Source: Chloroflexota bacterium
GTDB taxonomy: Bacteria > Chloroflexota > Anaerolineae > Anaerolineales > UBA11579
Direction of reading: 5' to 3'
DNA: 64,000 nucleotides
NCBI GenBank assembly: GCA_019456165.1
Contig: VRUJ01000015.1
Location: 21,029 to 85,028 of the forward strand
Shown here: piece after piece, positions 56,446-64,000 of the stretch
How positions within the stretch are numbered: the first letter of the stretch is position 1
How the letters are laid out: each line of letters begins with the position of its first letter
Made by a program: the position numbers and the translations under genes
The notes under the pieces: model-generated
What the model was told of the DNA's origin: nothing
Database searches by the model: none
The model's input: the letters and a program-made list of their open reading frames with translations, nothing else

Positions 56446-56601
56446 GTGAACCTTTTTGTCGTTACCACCTTCTTTCCTCGTCATAACTTCTGTGGCTATG
56501 AAATTTGTTGCCGAGATGTTGAAAATAAGTTTAGTTTGGACAGGGAAGTATCAAATTGGGAGAAATTCTATACTAATCTTGTTAGTAGTAACAATAGATG
56601 A
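56446..56601 (+). pseudogene. N-terminal remnant of a family 4 glycosyltransferase (copy B)
   Basis: The frame from the GTG at 56446 reads NLFVVTTFFPRHNFCGYEIC and CRDVENK. It aligns with IVDSYPPHHTGGYELRCKDV of the intact gene at 56652 and of copy A. It is more diverged than copy A and stops after 51 residues. Not obvious from the longer frames. Confidence 0.6.
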
Positions 56602-56651
56602 ATTCGCCAATACCCAGTTGGTTATTACCCCAAAGTAGGTGTGGCAAAGCT

Positions 56652-57893
56652 ATGAAATTGCTTGTTATCGTGGATTCATATCCTCCCCATCATACAGGCG
56701 GCTATGAACTTCGGTGCAAGGATGTTTCAGAGGAACTTGCAAGGAGGGGACATGATTTACTAATAATTACTTCTACACAACCACGTAATAGCAAGAGAAT
56801 TGTCCAAAGAGAAGTAAACATCTTAAGAATTCTTACGGGAAAGCTGGGATTTTCGTCAATCGCAAAGAAAATATACCATGATCTACGGGACATTAAACTG
56901 CTTGCCAAACATTTTAACAAATACGATCCCGATATTGTTTATTTGTGGCATTTAGTAAATTTATCCACTGCGATCATTCCGTTCTTCTCAACAAAGCGAA
57001 TTCCAGTCGTATATGATGAAGGCGGGTTCGGGTTAGCCAATTTTGTCAACTTCCAAAATCGACCCCGATATTTTTACGACAATGAAAAAGACCCAGCAAT
57101 AAAAAAGTTATTGAAAAACGCAATACGCACAATTATTTCCCTCCTCAGCCGCGGATTGGTTAGGATGAAGTGGACCTGGCCGGAGGATATAGGAATAATA
57201 TTTAATAGCACTTACACGTCAAACTATTCCAATGACTATTCCGTTCCGATAAACAATAGTGTGGTTGTACATTCAGGAATAAATCTTGATCGGTTCCCAT
57301 ATCGATCAAACAGAATTGTTGCGACACCGTTAAAGATTATTTTGCCAGGACGAATCGTCTCACAAAAAGGGACACTAGATTCAATTTCTTTGGGGAAAAT
57401 ATTAAAAGAGGATGATATTCAATTTCAGCTTATCATCATTGGAGAGATTATTTCACGAAGCTATTATTCTGAGATCGAACGAAAAATAATGGAATATAGT
57501 TTAACCAAAGAAGTGATATACCACCCTATGGTGTCGCAAGAAAAACTAGCTAATTATTACGGGGAAGCCGACATTTGCTTCTTTCCAAGTCACCAAAAAT
57601 ATGGGATGTCGCGAATTCCGTTGGAAGCAATGGCAAGCGGGTGTTTGGTTATTACCTACGGAAACGAAGGATCAGGAGAGATTATTAAAGACAAAGATAC
57701 AGGTTACATTGTTCCGGACGGCGATGTTTCTTTGGCAGCGAAGAGAATTCGAGAATTAATTAATAACCCCGAAGATTATTCGAGAATTAATCACAATGCC
57801 CGGATGAAGATTGAGCACGGTCACTCAATGAATAGATATATAGATAAAATCGAAGATTTCTTAATTAATTGTTTGAAGCGTTCAAATGCCTAA
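56652..57893 (+). CDS. Family 4 glycosyltransferase, intact
   Basis: 413 residues from the ATG at 56652. N-terminus MKLLVIVDSYPPHHTGGYEL, KYDPDIVYLWHL, ILPGRIVSQKGTLDSISLGK, and SRIPLEAMASGCLVITYGNE with the donor-binding glutamates. The 3' end overlaps the next gene by eight bases. Two truncated relatives of its 5' end lie upstream. Confidence 0.86.
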   Translation: MKLLVIVDSYPPHHTGGYELRCKDVSEELARRGHDLLIITSTQPRNSKRIVQREVNILRILTGKLGFSSIAKKIYHDLRDIKLLAKHFNKYDPDIVYLWHLVNLSTAIIPFFSTKRIPVVYDEGGFGLANFVNFQNRPRYFYDNEKDPAIKKLLKNAIRTIISLLSRGLVRMKWTWPEDIGIIFNSTYTSNYSNDYSVPINNSVVVHSGINLDRFPYRSNRIVATPLKIILPGRIVSQKGTLDSISLGKILKEDDIQFQLIIIGEIISRSYYSEIERKIMEYSLTKEVIYHPMVSQEKLANYYGEADICFFPSHQKYGMSRIPLEAMASGCLVITYGNEGSGEIIKDKDTGYIVPDGDVSLAAKRIRELINNPEDYSRINHNARMKIEHGHSMNRYIDKIEDFLINCLKRSNA

Positions 57894-58866
57894 AGAGATT
57901 AAGATTAGCGTTATCATTCCGGTTTTTGACGCTGAGGATTTTATTACTCAAGCAGTAATATCGGCTCTTCAGCAATCCGAGACTGGAGAGGTGGTTTTAA
58001 TCGAGGATGGGTCACGAGATGGTAGCCTAAAGATCTGTCAAAGTCTTGAAAACCAATATGAAAAAATCAAGTTATTACGTCATACAGATGGGAAAAATCA
58101 CGGCGCGGCAGCTTCAAGGAATCTTGGGATTGTCAATGCAGCATATTCGTATATTGCTTTTCTTGATGCAGACGATTATTATGTTAAGAATCGATTTGCA
58201 AAAACTATAGAGGTTATTAACTCACACGAAAATGTAGAAGGTATTTACGAGGCCATAGGGGCCGTTTTCCAAACCCCAGATGACAAGGTCATTTTCCTCA
58301 AATCCCCTCTTTCTGAAATAACATCGGTAAATAAGGATGTAACGCCAGAAAAATTATTTTTCGAATTAATTGAGGGAAAGTGTGGATATTTTTCTTTCAT
58401 TGGATTAACGATCTCCAAGAATCTGATTTTGCGTTCAGGGTTATTCAATGAGAATTTAGAAATACACGAGGATTCAGATCTAATGTTCAAATTGTCTGCG
58501 CTCGGAAGGCTTCTTCCCGGAAACATTCAGATTCCGGTAGCCATGCGACGTGTGCATTCTCAGAACCGAATAACCCATCACTACGCAAAAAAAAGAGCTT
58601 TGTACAAATCTATAAGTAAATTGTGGGCTTCTCTATATGCATGGGGGAAGTTCCACCTTGACGCAGAAAAACGGAAATTAATTGCTCGCCGCTATATTGC
58701 AGAGCTTAGAAAAGTAGATTATTTAGATGATGTTCGGGTTAGTGAAATCTTGCATTCCAGAATTCAAATGCTACAAATAATGTTTGGGAGTTCAAAGGCG
58801 TTTACAGATCCGTTTCTGTGGAGACTCATTGTGCCTTCAAGAGAATTATTCCTTAGAAAACATTGA
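57886..58866 (+). CDS. Family 2 glycosyltransferase
   Basis: 326 residues. KISVIIPVFDAEDFITQAV, GAAASRNLGIVNA, and AFLDADDYYVKNRF with the DxD metal site. The EDSDLMFKL motif acts as the ED acceptor site. It overlaps the preceding GT4 gene, suggesting coupling. No membrane helices. Confidence 0.86.
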   Translation: MPKEIKISVIIPVFDAEDFITQAVISALQQSETGEVVLIEDGSRDGSLKICQSLENQYEKIKLLRHTDGKNHGAAASRNLGIVNAAYSYIAFLDADDYYVKNRFAKTIEVINSHENVEGIYEAIGAVFQTPDDKVIFLKSPLSEITSVNKDVTPEKLFFELIEGKCGYFSFIGLTISKNLILRSGLFNENLEIHEDSDLMFKLSALGRLLPGNIQIPVAMRRVHSQNRITHHYAKKRALYKSISKLWASLYAWGKFHLDAEKRKLIARRYIAELRKVDYLDDVRVSEILHSRIQMLQIMFGSSKAFTDPFLWRLIVPSRELFLRKH

Positions 58867-58958
58867 CATCAAAAGTTTTACTTGGAACAATTATTATCAA
58901 GGCTATATCAATAATTAGATACCAATCAGAATAGCGTGAATTATCTGGATAGTATGTT

Positions 58959-59882
58959 ATGAATAGCTCAATTGTGTCTATTATTACTCCGTCATATAAT
59001 TCGGAGAAATTTGTTGAAGAAACAATACTAAGTGTAAAAAACCAAGATTACCCTTTCATAGATCATATTATTATCGACGGTGGGTCAACTGATGGAACAA
59101 TAGCAATATTAAACAAGTATTTACACTTAAACTGGATCTCTGAAAAAGATGAGGGGCAATCAGATGCTATAAATAAAGGTTTTGGTATCGCAAAGGGTGA
59201 AATCATTGGTTGGTTAAATAGTGATGATACATATCAGCCTGAAGCCATTTCAACAGCAATAAATTTTCTCAAAAAAAATACTGATGTTGACATAATCTAT
59301 TCGGATGTTCAGATTATTGATGAATGCGGACAACCAGTTGGTATTTCTAGATCACAATCATTTGATATTTGGAAATTAATCGAGACAAATTATATTCGGC
59401 AACCAACAGTATTTATACGGAGACGTGTCATAAAAAGTTTGAAAGGTGTTGATGAAAATCTCCATTTTGTTATGGATTATGAGTTATGGATGCGGGCAGC
59501 AATGGCTGGTTTTAAAATTCAATATCTTCCTGGGCCTCCATTAGCGAATTTTCGAATTGGTGTAGGAACTAAAAGCTTTGAGCATGCTCCACGATTTGTA
59601 TTGGAATGGATGTATGTTTTAGAGCACATTTTCCGGGATTCGTATTTTGATAATATGGATAATTTAATCAAGCTCAGAATATTAAAAATAACTAAAAGCC
59701 AGTACTATTTTTCAGAATCTATTCAGGCTATTAAGTATAAAAATCGTAGAAAGATGCTAGTTTATTTCGCTAAGGCAGTTAAAGAAAATGTGAAGATAAT
59801 CTTATATTTGGGTAACTGGCTTATTATTGTCATGGGGTTGTTGGGGAGAAGCGTAGATTGGCGCAGAAAATTTAGGAAATAG
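58959..59882 (+). CDS. Family 2 glycosyltransferase
   Basis: 307 residues. SIVSIITPSYNSEKFVEETI, HIIIDGGSTDGTIAIL, and GWLNSDDTYQPEAI with the metal site. Near-canonical WcaA-like GT2 with DYELWMRAAMAGF as acceptor-side motif. A short hydrophobic segment lies near the C-terminus (about 283-298). Confidence 0.86.
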   Translation: MNSSIVSIITPSYNSEKFVEETILSVKNQDYPFIDHIIIDGGSTDGTIAILNKYLHLNWISEKDEGQSDAINKGFGIAKGEIIGWLNSDDTYQPEAISTAINFLKKNTDVDIIYSDVQIIDECGQPVGISRSQSFDIWKLIETNYIRQPTVFIRRRVIKSLKGVDENLHFVMDYELWMRAAMAGFKIQYLPGPPLANFRIGVGTKSFEHAPRFVLEWMYVLEHIFRDSYFDNMDNLIKLRILKITKSQYYFSESIQAIKYKNRRKMLVYFAKAVKENVKIILYLGNWLIIVMGLLGRSVDWRRKFRK

Positions 59883-59945
59883 CTCTAACTAATTGGAATT
59901 AAAAAGAAAGTTGCAAAGGAAACTTTATAAGGATTCGCATATACT

Positions 59946-61154
59946 ATGCCGAAAAGAATTTTGTATGTCCAGACTGGCCACGGGGTGGGCGGAGCAAAAA
60001 TTAGCCTAGCCCACTTAATAAACTCTCGAGCGTTTGATGCACATATTCAATTGGTTTTATCGTCTACAGATGACGAAATATTCACAGATATGGTTGGTGA
60101 TGTGATAAGCGCAATTCATACCTTATATTTACCTTCATGGTACAAGAATGAGACAAATGGAATTTTGCAAAAGTTGGTTGCATTATTGGGTAAAATTCGA
60201 CGGGGTTGGTATGTGTTCCCGACACTTCGTTTAGCATTTATTATTTTGCGCAATCGTGTAGATTTGATACACACAAATAGTAGTGTAACTCCGGTTGGAG
60301 CGCTGGCAGCCAAGCTGACTAATCGCCCACATGTATGGCATATACGAGAGCCTATTGGTGAAGGAACAGTTTTTCCACTCGCACATCGTGACCGTTTATC
60401 TGCTTGGATAATCCGGCAAATCGGTCAAGAAATCATTTGCATTTCTGAGTATACTTCACAGTTCTTTATCCAATATGGGATAAAATTTACCGTTATTTTA
60501 AACGGGATCAATACTCGCGATTTTAATGAATCTAAGAATAGGGGAAACTTTTTGCGGGAAAAATTCAAGATTGGTCATTCTACTATTGTTATAGGAATGA
60601 TAGGCAGTCTACTTGCAGATTGGAAAGAGCATGATCTGTTTTTGATGGCGATGGCTCTTGTTCTAAAGCAATACCCCAATACTCATTTTATTGTTTATGG
60701 TGGGGCTTCGAACTTGGAAATTAATGATGACACAATAAAACTTAACCAAATGGTTATTGATTTAGGCCTAACAAATCATATTGTTTGGTCAGATTATATT
60801 GACGATATTCCAGCCATTTTGAGTAGTTTAGATATCGTTGTCCATCCTGTTTCTAGAGAAGGGTCTGGGCGTGTTGTTATGGAAGCAATGGCCGCCGGCA
60901 AACCGGTAGTAGCTGTAAAAGCTGGTGGTGTGCAAGAGTTAATTGAACATGGAGTTACTGGGTATTTAGTAGAGGCGAAGAACCCTCAAGCTTTGGCAAA
61001 AGAAGTATTGAACTTGATTTCTAGCCCGGAATCCATGGAAAAAATTAGTAAACGAGGGAGAAATTACGCTCACAATCATTTTTCTCATGAGCGAACAGCT
61101 TCTCAGATAAAGGCGATATACAATAAAGTTTTAGAGAGAAGTTCCATCCTATGA
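59946..61154 (+). CDS. Family 4 glycosyltransferase
   Basis: 402 residues. YVQTGHGVGGAKISLAHL at the start, WHIREPIGEG, IGSLLADWKEHDLFL, and HPVSREGSGRVVMEAMAAGK with the catalytic-site glutamates. The stop overlaps the next start by four bases (ATGA). Confidence 0.86.
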   Translation: MPKRILYVQTGHGVGGAKISLAHLINSRAFDAHIQLVLSSTDDEIFTDMVGDVISAIHTLYLPSWYKNETNGILQKLVALLGKIRRGWYVFPTLRLAFIILRNRVDLIHTNSSVTPVGALAAKLTNRPHVWHIREPIGEGTVFPLAHRDRLSAWIIRQIGQEIICISEYTSQFFIQYGIKFTVILNGINTRDFNESKNRGNFLREKFKIGHSTIVIGMIGSLLADWKEHDLFLMAMALVLKQYPNTHFIVYGGASNLEINDDTIKLNQMVIDLGLTNHIVWSDYIDDIPAILSSLDIVVHPVSREGSGRVVMEAMAAGKPVVAVKAGGVQELIEHGVTGYLVEAKNPQALAKEVLNLISSPESMEKISKRGRNYAHNHFSHERTASQIKAIYNKVLERSSIL

Positions 61155-62320
61155 AGAACTTTAGACTTCTATTTCACCATCATGTTGTCGCATACCAGAG
61201 AGATTCAAAAACTATATGCGTGCCCTCTTATATTGGGCGTTGGATTAACGCCTTAGTGGACCATCTTGGGGAAATTGGTCTATTGCTTTATGAAAGTGAG
61301 ATGATTCTCCCTGAACAAGACGAAATAATTCAGGCGGAAAATGTTACTTTGTGGAGTCTTGGTCCCCCTGGAAAAACTTGGGATCGAATTCCTCGCATCA
61401 AACGACTGCAAAAAGTTTGTGCTCAAGCTGTTCAGGAGACAGATGGATTACTGGTGCGCGGTTGGACTCCACGTCAAATGAATGTATGGAAGGCAACACC
61501 ATTGAAGAAAAAAGCTTTTATGCTTGTTGGGAGTTTACTGGAAACCAGATTAAGTCTACAACCATCTTTTTGGCGTATCTATGAAATCCTGATGTTGCGT
61601 TGGCGACAACATGAAGTTTTACAAATTACCAAGCAAGGAGTGGTACTCGCTAACTCTCCACATTTAGCAAACGAGTTAGGGCAATTACACCGAAAGGCAA
61701 CTTTTGTGCCAACAAACAGTATTCGTTTGGAAGATATTACTCCCCTAGAAGTCCGTGAGCTTTCAAATCCACGAAAGATCTTGTTTTGTAGCCGTGTGAT
61801 TCAAGAGAAAGGAATTATCGAGTTAATTCATGCATTAGCAAAATTTAACACCATTCAGCCCAGTATTCTGGATATTGTTGGCCCAGTTGAGCCAACATTT
61901 CGGTTAACCCTTGATAAGCTAATATTTGAATTAGGAATCTCCGATAGTGTAAATTGGCATGGTCGAATCCCCTTTGGTGATGCATTGTTTGATTATTTTC
62001 GTCAGGCAGATGTATTTGTACTTCCGAGTTACTTTGAGGGATTTCCACATGTCATTTGGGAAGCTGCAGCAAATTGTTGCCCTGTCGTGACGACATTTGT
62101 GGGAGGTATTCCTGCGCTTTGGAAAGATGCTAGGCATGGGCTATTAATTCCGCCGAAAGATGCTTCCGCAATAGTAGAAGCTTTAAACAAATTATTTGGA
62201 GATGACAATTTACGGAGTCGATTGATTCGATCGGCGCATGTATATGCCAAGGAATTTACTGTAAACGAGTGTGCTGTGCGCTTAGTTAATACACTAGAAG
62301 AATATGGGTGGGGAAATTAA
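61151..62320 (+). CDS. Family 4 glycosyltransferase
   Basis: 389 residues. The N-terminal domain is unusual; the C-terminal domain is clear: ILFCSRVIQEKGIIELIHAL and LPSYFEGFPHVIWEAAANCC with the E-x7-E-like pair. Translation is likely coupled to the previous gene through the ATGA overlap. Confidence 0.85.
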   Translation: MKNFRLLFHHHVVAYQRDSKTICVPSYIGRWINALVDHLGEIGLLLYESEMILPEQDEIIQAENVTLWSLGPPGKTWDRIPRIKRLQKVCAQAVQETDGLLVRGWTPRQMNVWKATPLKKKAFMLVGSLLETRLSLQPSFWRIYEILMLRWRQHEVLQITKQGVVLANSPHLANELGQLHRKATFVPTNSIRLEDITPLEVRELSNPRKILFCSRVIQEKGIIELIHALAKFNTIQPSILDIVGPVEPTFRLTLDKLIFELGISDSVNWHGRIPFGDALFDYFRQADVFVLPSYFEGFPHVIWEAAANCCPVVTTFVGGIPALWKDARHGLLIPPKDASAIVEALNKLFGDDNLRSRLIRSAHVYAKEFTVNECAVRLVNTLEEYGWGN

Positions 62321-62566
62321 ACCATAAAAACCATCACATCGAGATTTATTATTTGGAATTAGAGAACTGATTCCCAAGTATAAATTCCAATTCATGAATA
62401 AAATTTTGATTTGTAATTCCAATACAACAGAGAATGATATCAGCGGTAATATTGCAGAAAATCTGATGTGTTTCCTAGACATCTACTGAGGATAATTGGT
62501 TTCCACGATTTGAAAACTATATAAAATGCTATATAAATCTTTGAAATATTTTCCAGCTATGAAGTT

Positions 62567-63895
62567 ATGATTTTTGATAAAAGACGACCACAGGAATCCA
62601 AGTCAATAGGGATTTCGATCACGCTATTAATTTTTACATTTTTATCATTTATACAATGGGAACCACCAGGGTTTTATATATTTCTCGAATCTTTTCGTTG
62701 GTACTTTATGATTGTTGTTGTTGTGATTGTGTTCATATTTCAGACAGAACATATGAAAATTTCAAGTAGTCAGTTTTATATACTATTTAGTATTTTGTTT
62801 TGGTTTGGAGCTCTACTATCATTATTTCGTACACCGGACCCGGATCAGGTTTTATATAACATAGTTTCAATGGGAATTTCTTTTTTTTTGGGATTAGTTT
62901 TTATTCCAGTTATCTCATTGAAAAAAGGGAGATTAATTTGGTGGAGCACACTGTTAACTGCCGCTTTGTTTTGGGCATTTAAAATAATTCGGTTATGGTT
63001 TCAGAATGGGGAAAATATTAGATATATATTACATGGCCCTGGGTTGGATCACAATTTGATTGGACTCCTCTTCTCAATGGCTGCTACCGGATTGATGATA
63101 ATTGCCTTGTATGGCAATTTTGTTATTCCGAAAGTAAACCCAAAAATTATTAACGTTATTAGTTTAATATCTAGCTTTGGGTTATTAATTTGTTCATTTC
63201 TTACATACTCGCGAAGTGGATTCATTGTTACTGTTTTGGGAATAATTTTCGCCATTTTTACATTGATTTTGTCAAACAAAAAACAAAGAATATTTACTTT
63301 GCTTATTATTCTATTAATTCTAATTTTCACTATTACAATTTCTATTTCGGAAGTACAAGGTAATAATCCAATTTGGTTTATAAAATTCAACGAAATATTT
63401 AATTTGGATGATAGTTATACTAGTATTTTTGTAAGAACAACACTCCTTCGAAAAGCCTGGGGATTTATTCAAGATGATCCAATCATCGGAATTGGCCCTG
63501 AAATTTTTAGGACAATATATGATCCTTTAATTGGGCACCAATCATATTATATGGTCCATAATACATATTTGAAAGCTTGGGTTGAGAATGGAATATTAGG
63601 GTTGGCTGGTATTGTAATTTGGGTACTTTTATGGGTACGTTTATTTTTGACCAAATGGAATGATTTTGACGTTCTCAAACGAGCATTAATTTCAACATTC
63701 GCACCATTTTTTTTAATGTTTACATTTTTAGATGTCGGAGGTTTTCCACAATCTTTTATGTTAATAATTTTCTCGAGCTTGTATAACGAGAGGGATATTG
63801 TATCTAATTCTTTTGCAGAATCTAAAAATAAGATATATAATGTCAAGCCCCCATTTTTCGCGCAGGGTGAAAGTGGAAAATCAAGCGTTGATTGA
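62567..63895 (+). CDS. O-antigen ligase/polymerase family membrane protein, 3' end replaced by IS sequence
   Basis: 442 residues with about 11 hydrophobic segments. The family loop (Wzy_C) is seen as LTYSRSGFIV, then HNTYLKAWVENGILGLAG. It joins or polymerises glycan on the outer face. The last 18 or so residues (from about NVKPPFF) are translated from what looks like the end of an IS3-family element beginning near 63841, so the original C-terminus is lost. The core domain appears complete, so function may persist. Confidence 0.8.
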   Translation: MIFDKRRPQESKSIGISITLLIFTFLSFIQWEPPGFYIFLESFRWYFMIVVVVIVFIFQTEHMKISSSQFYILFSILFWFGALLSLFRTPDPDQVLYNIVSMGISFFLGLVFIPVISLKKGRLIWWSTLLTAALFWAFKIIRLWFQNGENIRYILHGPGLDHNLIGLLFSMAATGLMIIALYGNFVIPKVNPKIINVISLISSFGLLICSFLTYSRSGFIVTVLGIIFAIFTLILSNKKQRIFTLLIILLILIFTITISISEVQGNNPIWFIKFNEIFNLDDSYTSIFVRTTLLRKAWGFIQDDPIIGIGPEIFRTIYDPLIGHQSYYMVHNTYLKAWVENGILGLAGIVIWVLLWVRLFLTKWNDFDVLKRALISTFAPFFLMFTFLDVGGFPQSFMLIIFSSLYNERDIVSNSFAESKNKIYNVKPPFFAQGESGKSSVD

Positions 63896-64000
63896 TGCGT
63901 ATTGATTAGGCGGCAAGCCTCCTAGGGCATCATGGGGACGAATCGCATTATATTCTTCTAGCCAATCTTCTGTGATCGCTTGCACCTCCTTGAGGGAATT
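63841..64000 (-). mobile_element. IS3-family insertion sequence, one end
   Basis: The end of an element whose transposase is read on the minus strand. A plausible terminal repeat starts TGTCAAGCCCCCATTTTTCG at 63841; IS3-family ends usually begin TG and often have a C-run. The rest of the element lies beyond the window, so the other end and target duplication cannot be seen. Confidence 0.65.
63881..64000 (-). CDS. IS3-family transposase OrfB, C-terminal 39 residues (partial)
   Basis: The minus-strand frame reads ITEDWLEEYNAIRPHDALGG then LPPNQYASINA and a stop. The W-x5-YN-x2-RPH-x2-LGG pattern is the C-terminal end of the rve integrase-core transposases of the IS3 family. The DDE residues lie outside the window. 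The stop codon region overlaps the end of the ligase gene by 15 bases. Confidence 0.85.
   Translation of the reverse strand, partial: NSLKEVQAITEDWLEEYNAIRPHDALGGLPPNQYASINA

Noticed and set aside
62394..62489. A 31-residue frame MNKILICNSNTTEND... before the ligase gene, like a glycosyltransferase start.
   Set aside because: No ribosome-binding site and no specific match to a neighbour gene could be shown.

Overview
The window looks like a chromosomal segment of an uncultured Chloroflexota bacterium, most likely of the Anaerolineae. The reasons are indirect: Ccm-type cytochrome c maturation next to lipoprotein multihaem cytochromes, giant Ser/Thr kinase-AAA-TPR proteins in tandem, zinc-ribbon membrane proteins, and a long polysaccharide locus with many GT2/GT4 paralogues. 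No rRNA, tRNA or CRISPR array was seen, so the placement is an inference.

Region 1 (1-8247, minus strand) is one cytochrome c maturation operon, transcribed ccmE-ccmF-ccmH-ccmG-(zinc-ribbon protein)-(lipoprotein)-[GxxExxY gene]-ccmA-ccmB-ccmC, with ccmC running off the left edge. CcmE carries Cys instead of the usual haem-binding His. The GxxExxY gene sits between three copies of a CACAAAGACAC-type repeat and splits the operon just upstream of ccmA.

Region 2 (8248-16762) encodes the likely clients of that system: a minus-strand decahaem lipoprotein made of two five-haem halves, and a divergent plus-strand operon of an octahaem lipoprotein with a collagen-like linker, a nine-haem membrane-anchored cytochrome, a b561-type cytochrome b with a haem tail, and a NapC/NirT-type multihaem protein with the same tail. 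I count 37 covalent haem sites, 35 of them CXXCH. Two GTGA-N6-TCAC palindromes suggest CRP/FNR-family control. Together the genes suggest a quinol-linked electron conduit to the cell surface.

Region 3 (16776-28005) is signalling: a zinc-ribbon exported protein, two tandem kinase-AAA-TPR giants, the decayed start of a third kinase joined to an oligopeptide-binding-protein tail, then a minus-strand operon of thioesterase, small kinase and an NMT1/THI5-like binding protein.

Region 4 (28279-46240) is a surface polysaccharide cluster: GT2 and GT4 glycosyltransferases (four GT2s form one paralogous set), an FAD-dependent UDP-galactopyranose-mutase-like enzyme, two Gfo/Idh/MocA oxidoreductases, a radical SAM/SPASM protein, methyltransferases, a Wzx-type flippase, a polyprenyl-phosphate sugar synthase-like GT2 and a GT-C enzyme.

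Region 5 (46241-48799) is a boundary: a gene-poor 0.9 kb with tiny ORFs, a NusG/RfaH-like antiterminator, a truncated tyrosine recombinase and several strong hairpins. Region 6 (48800-63895) is a second, visibly more AT-rich polysaccharide cluster using ABC export (Wzm/Wzt), with many glycosyltransferases, truncated duplicates of wzt and of a GT4 gene, and an O-antigen ligase/polymerase whose 3' end is cut by an IS3-family element at the right edge.
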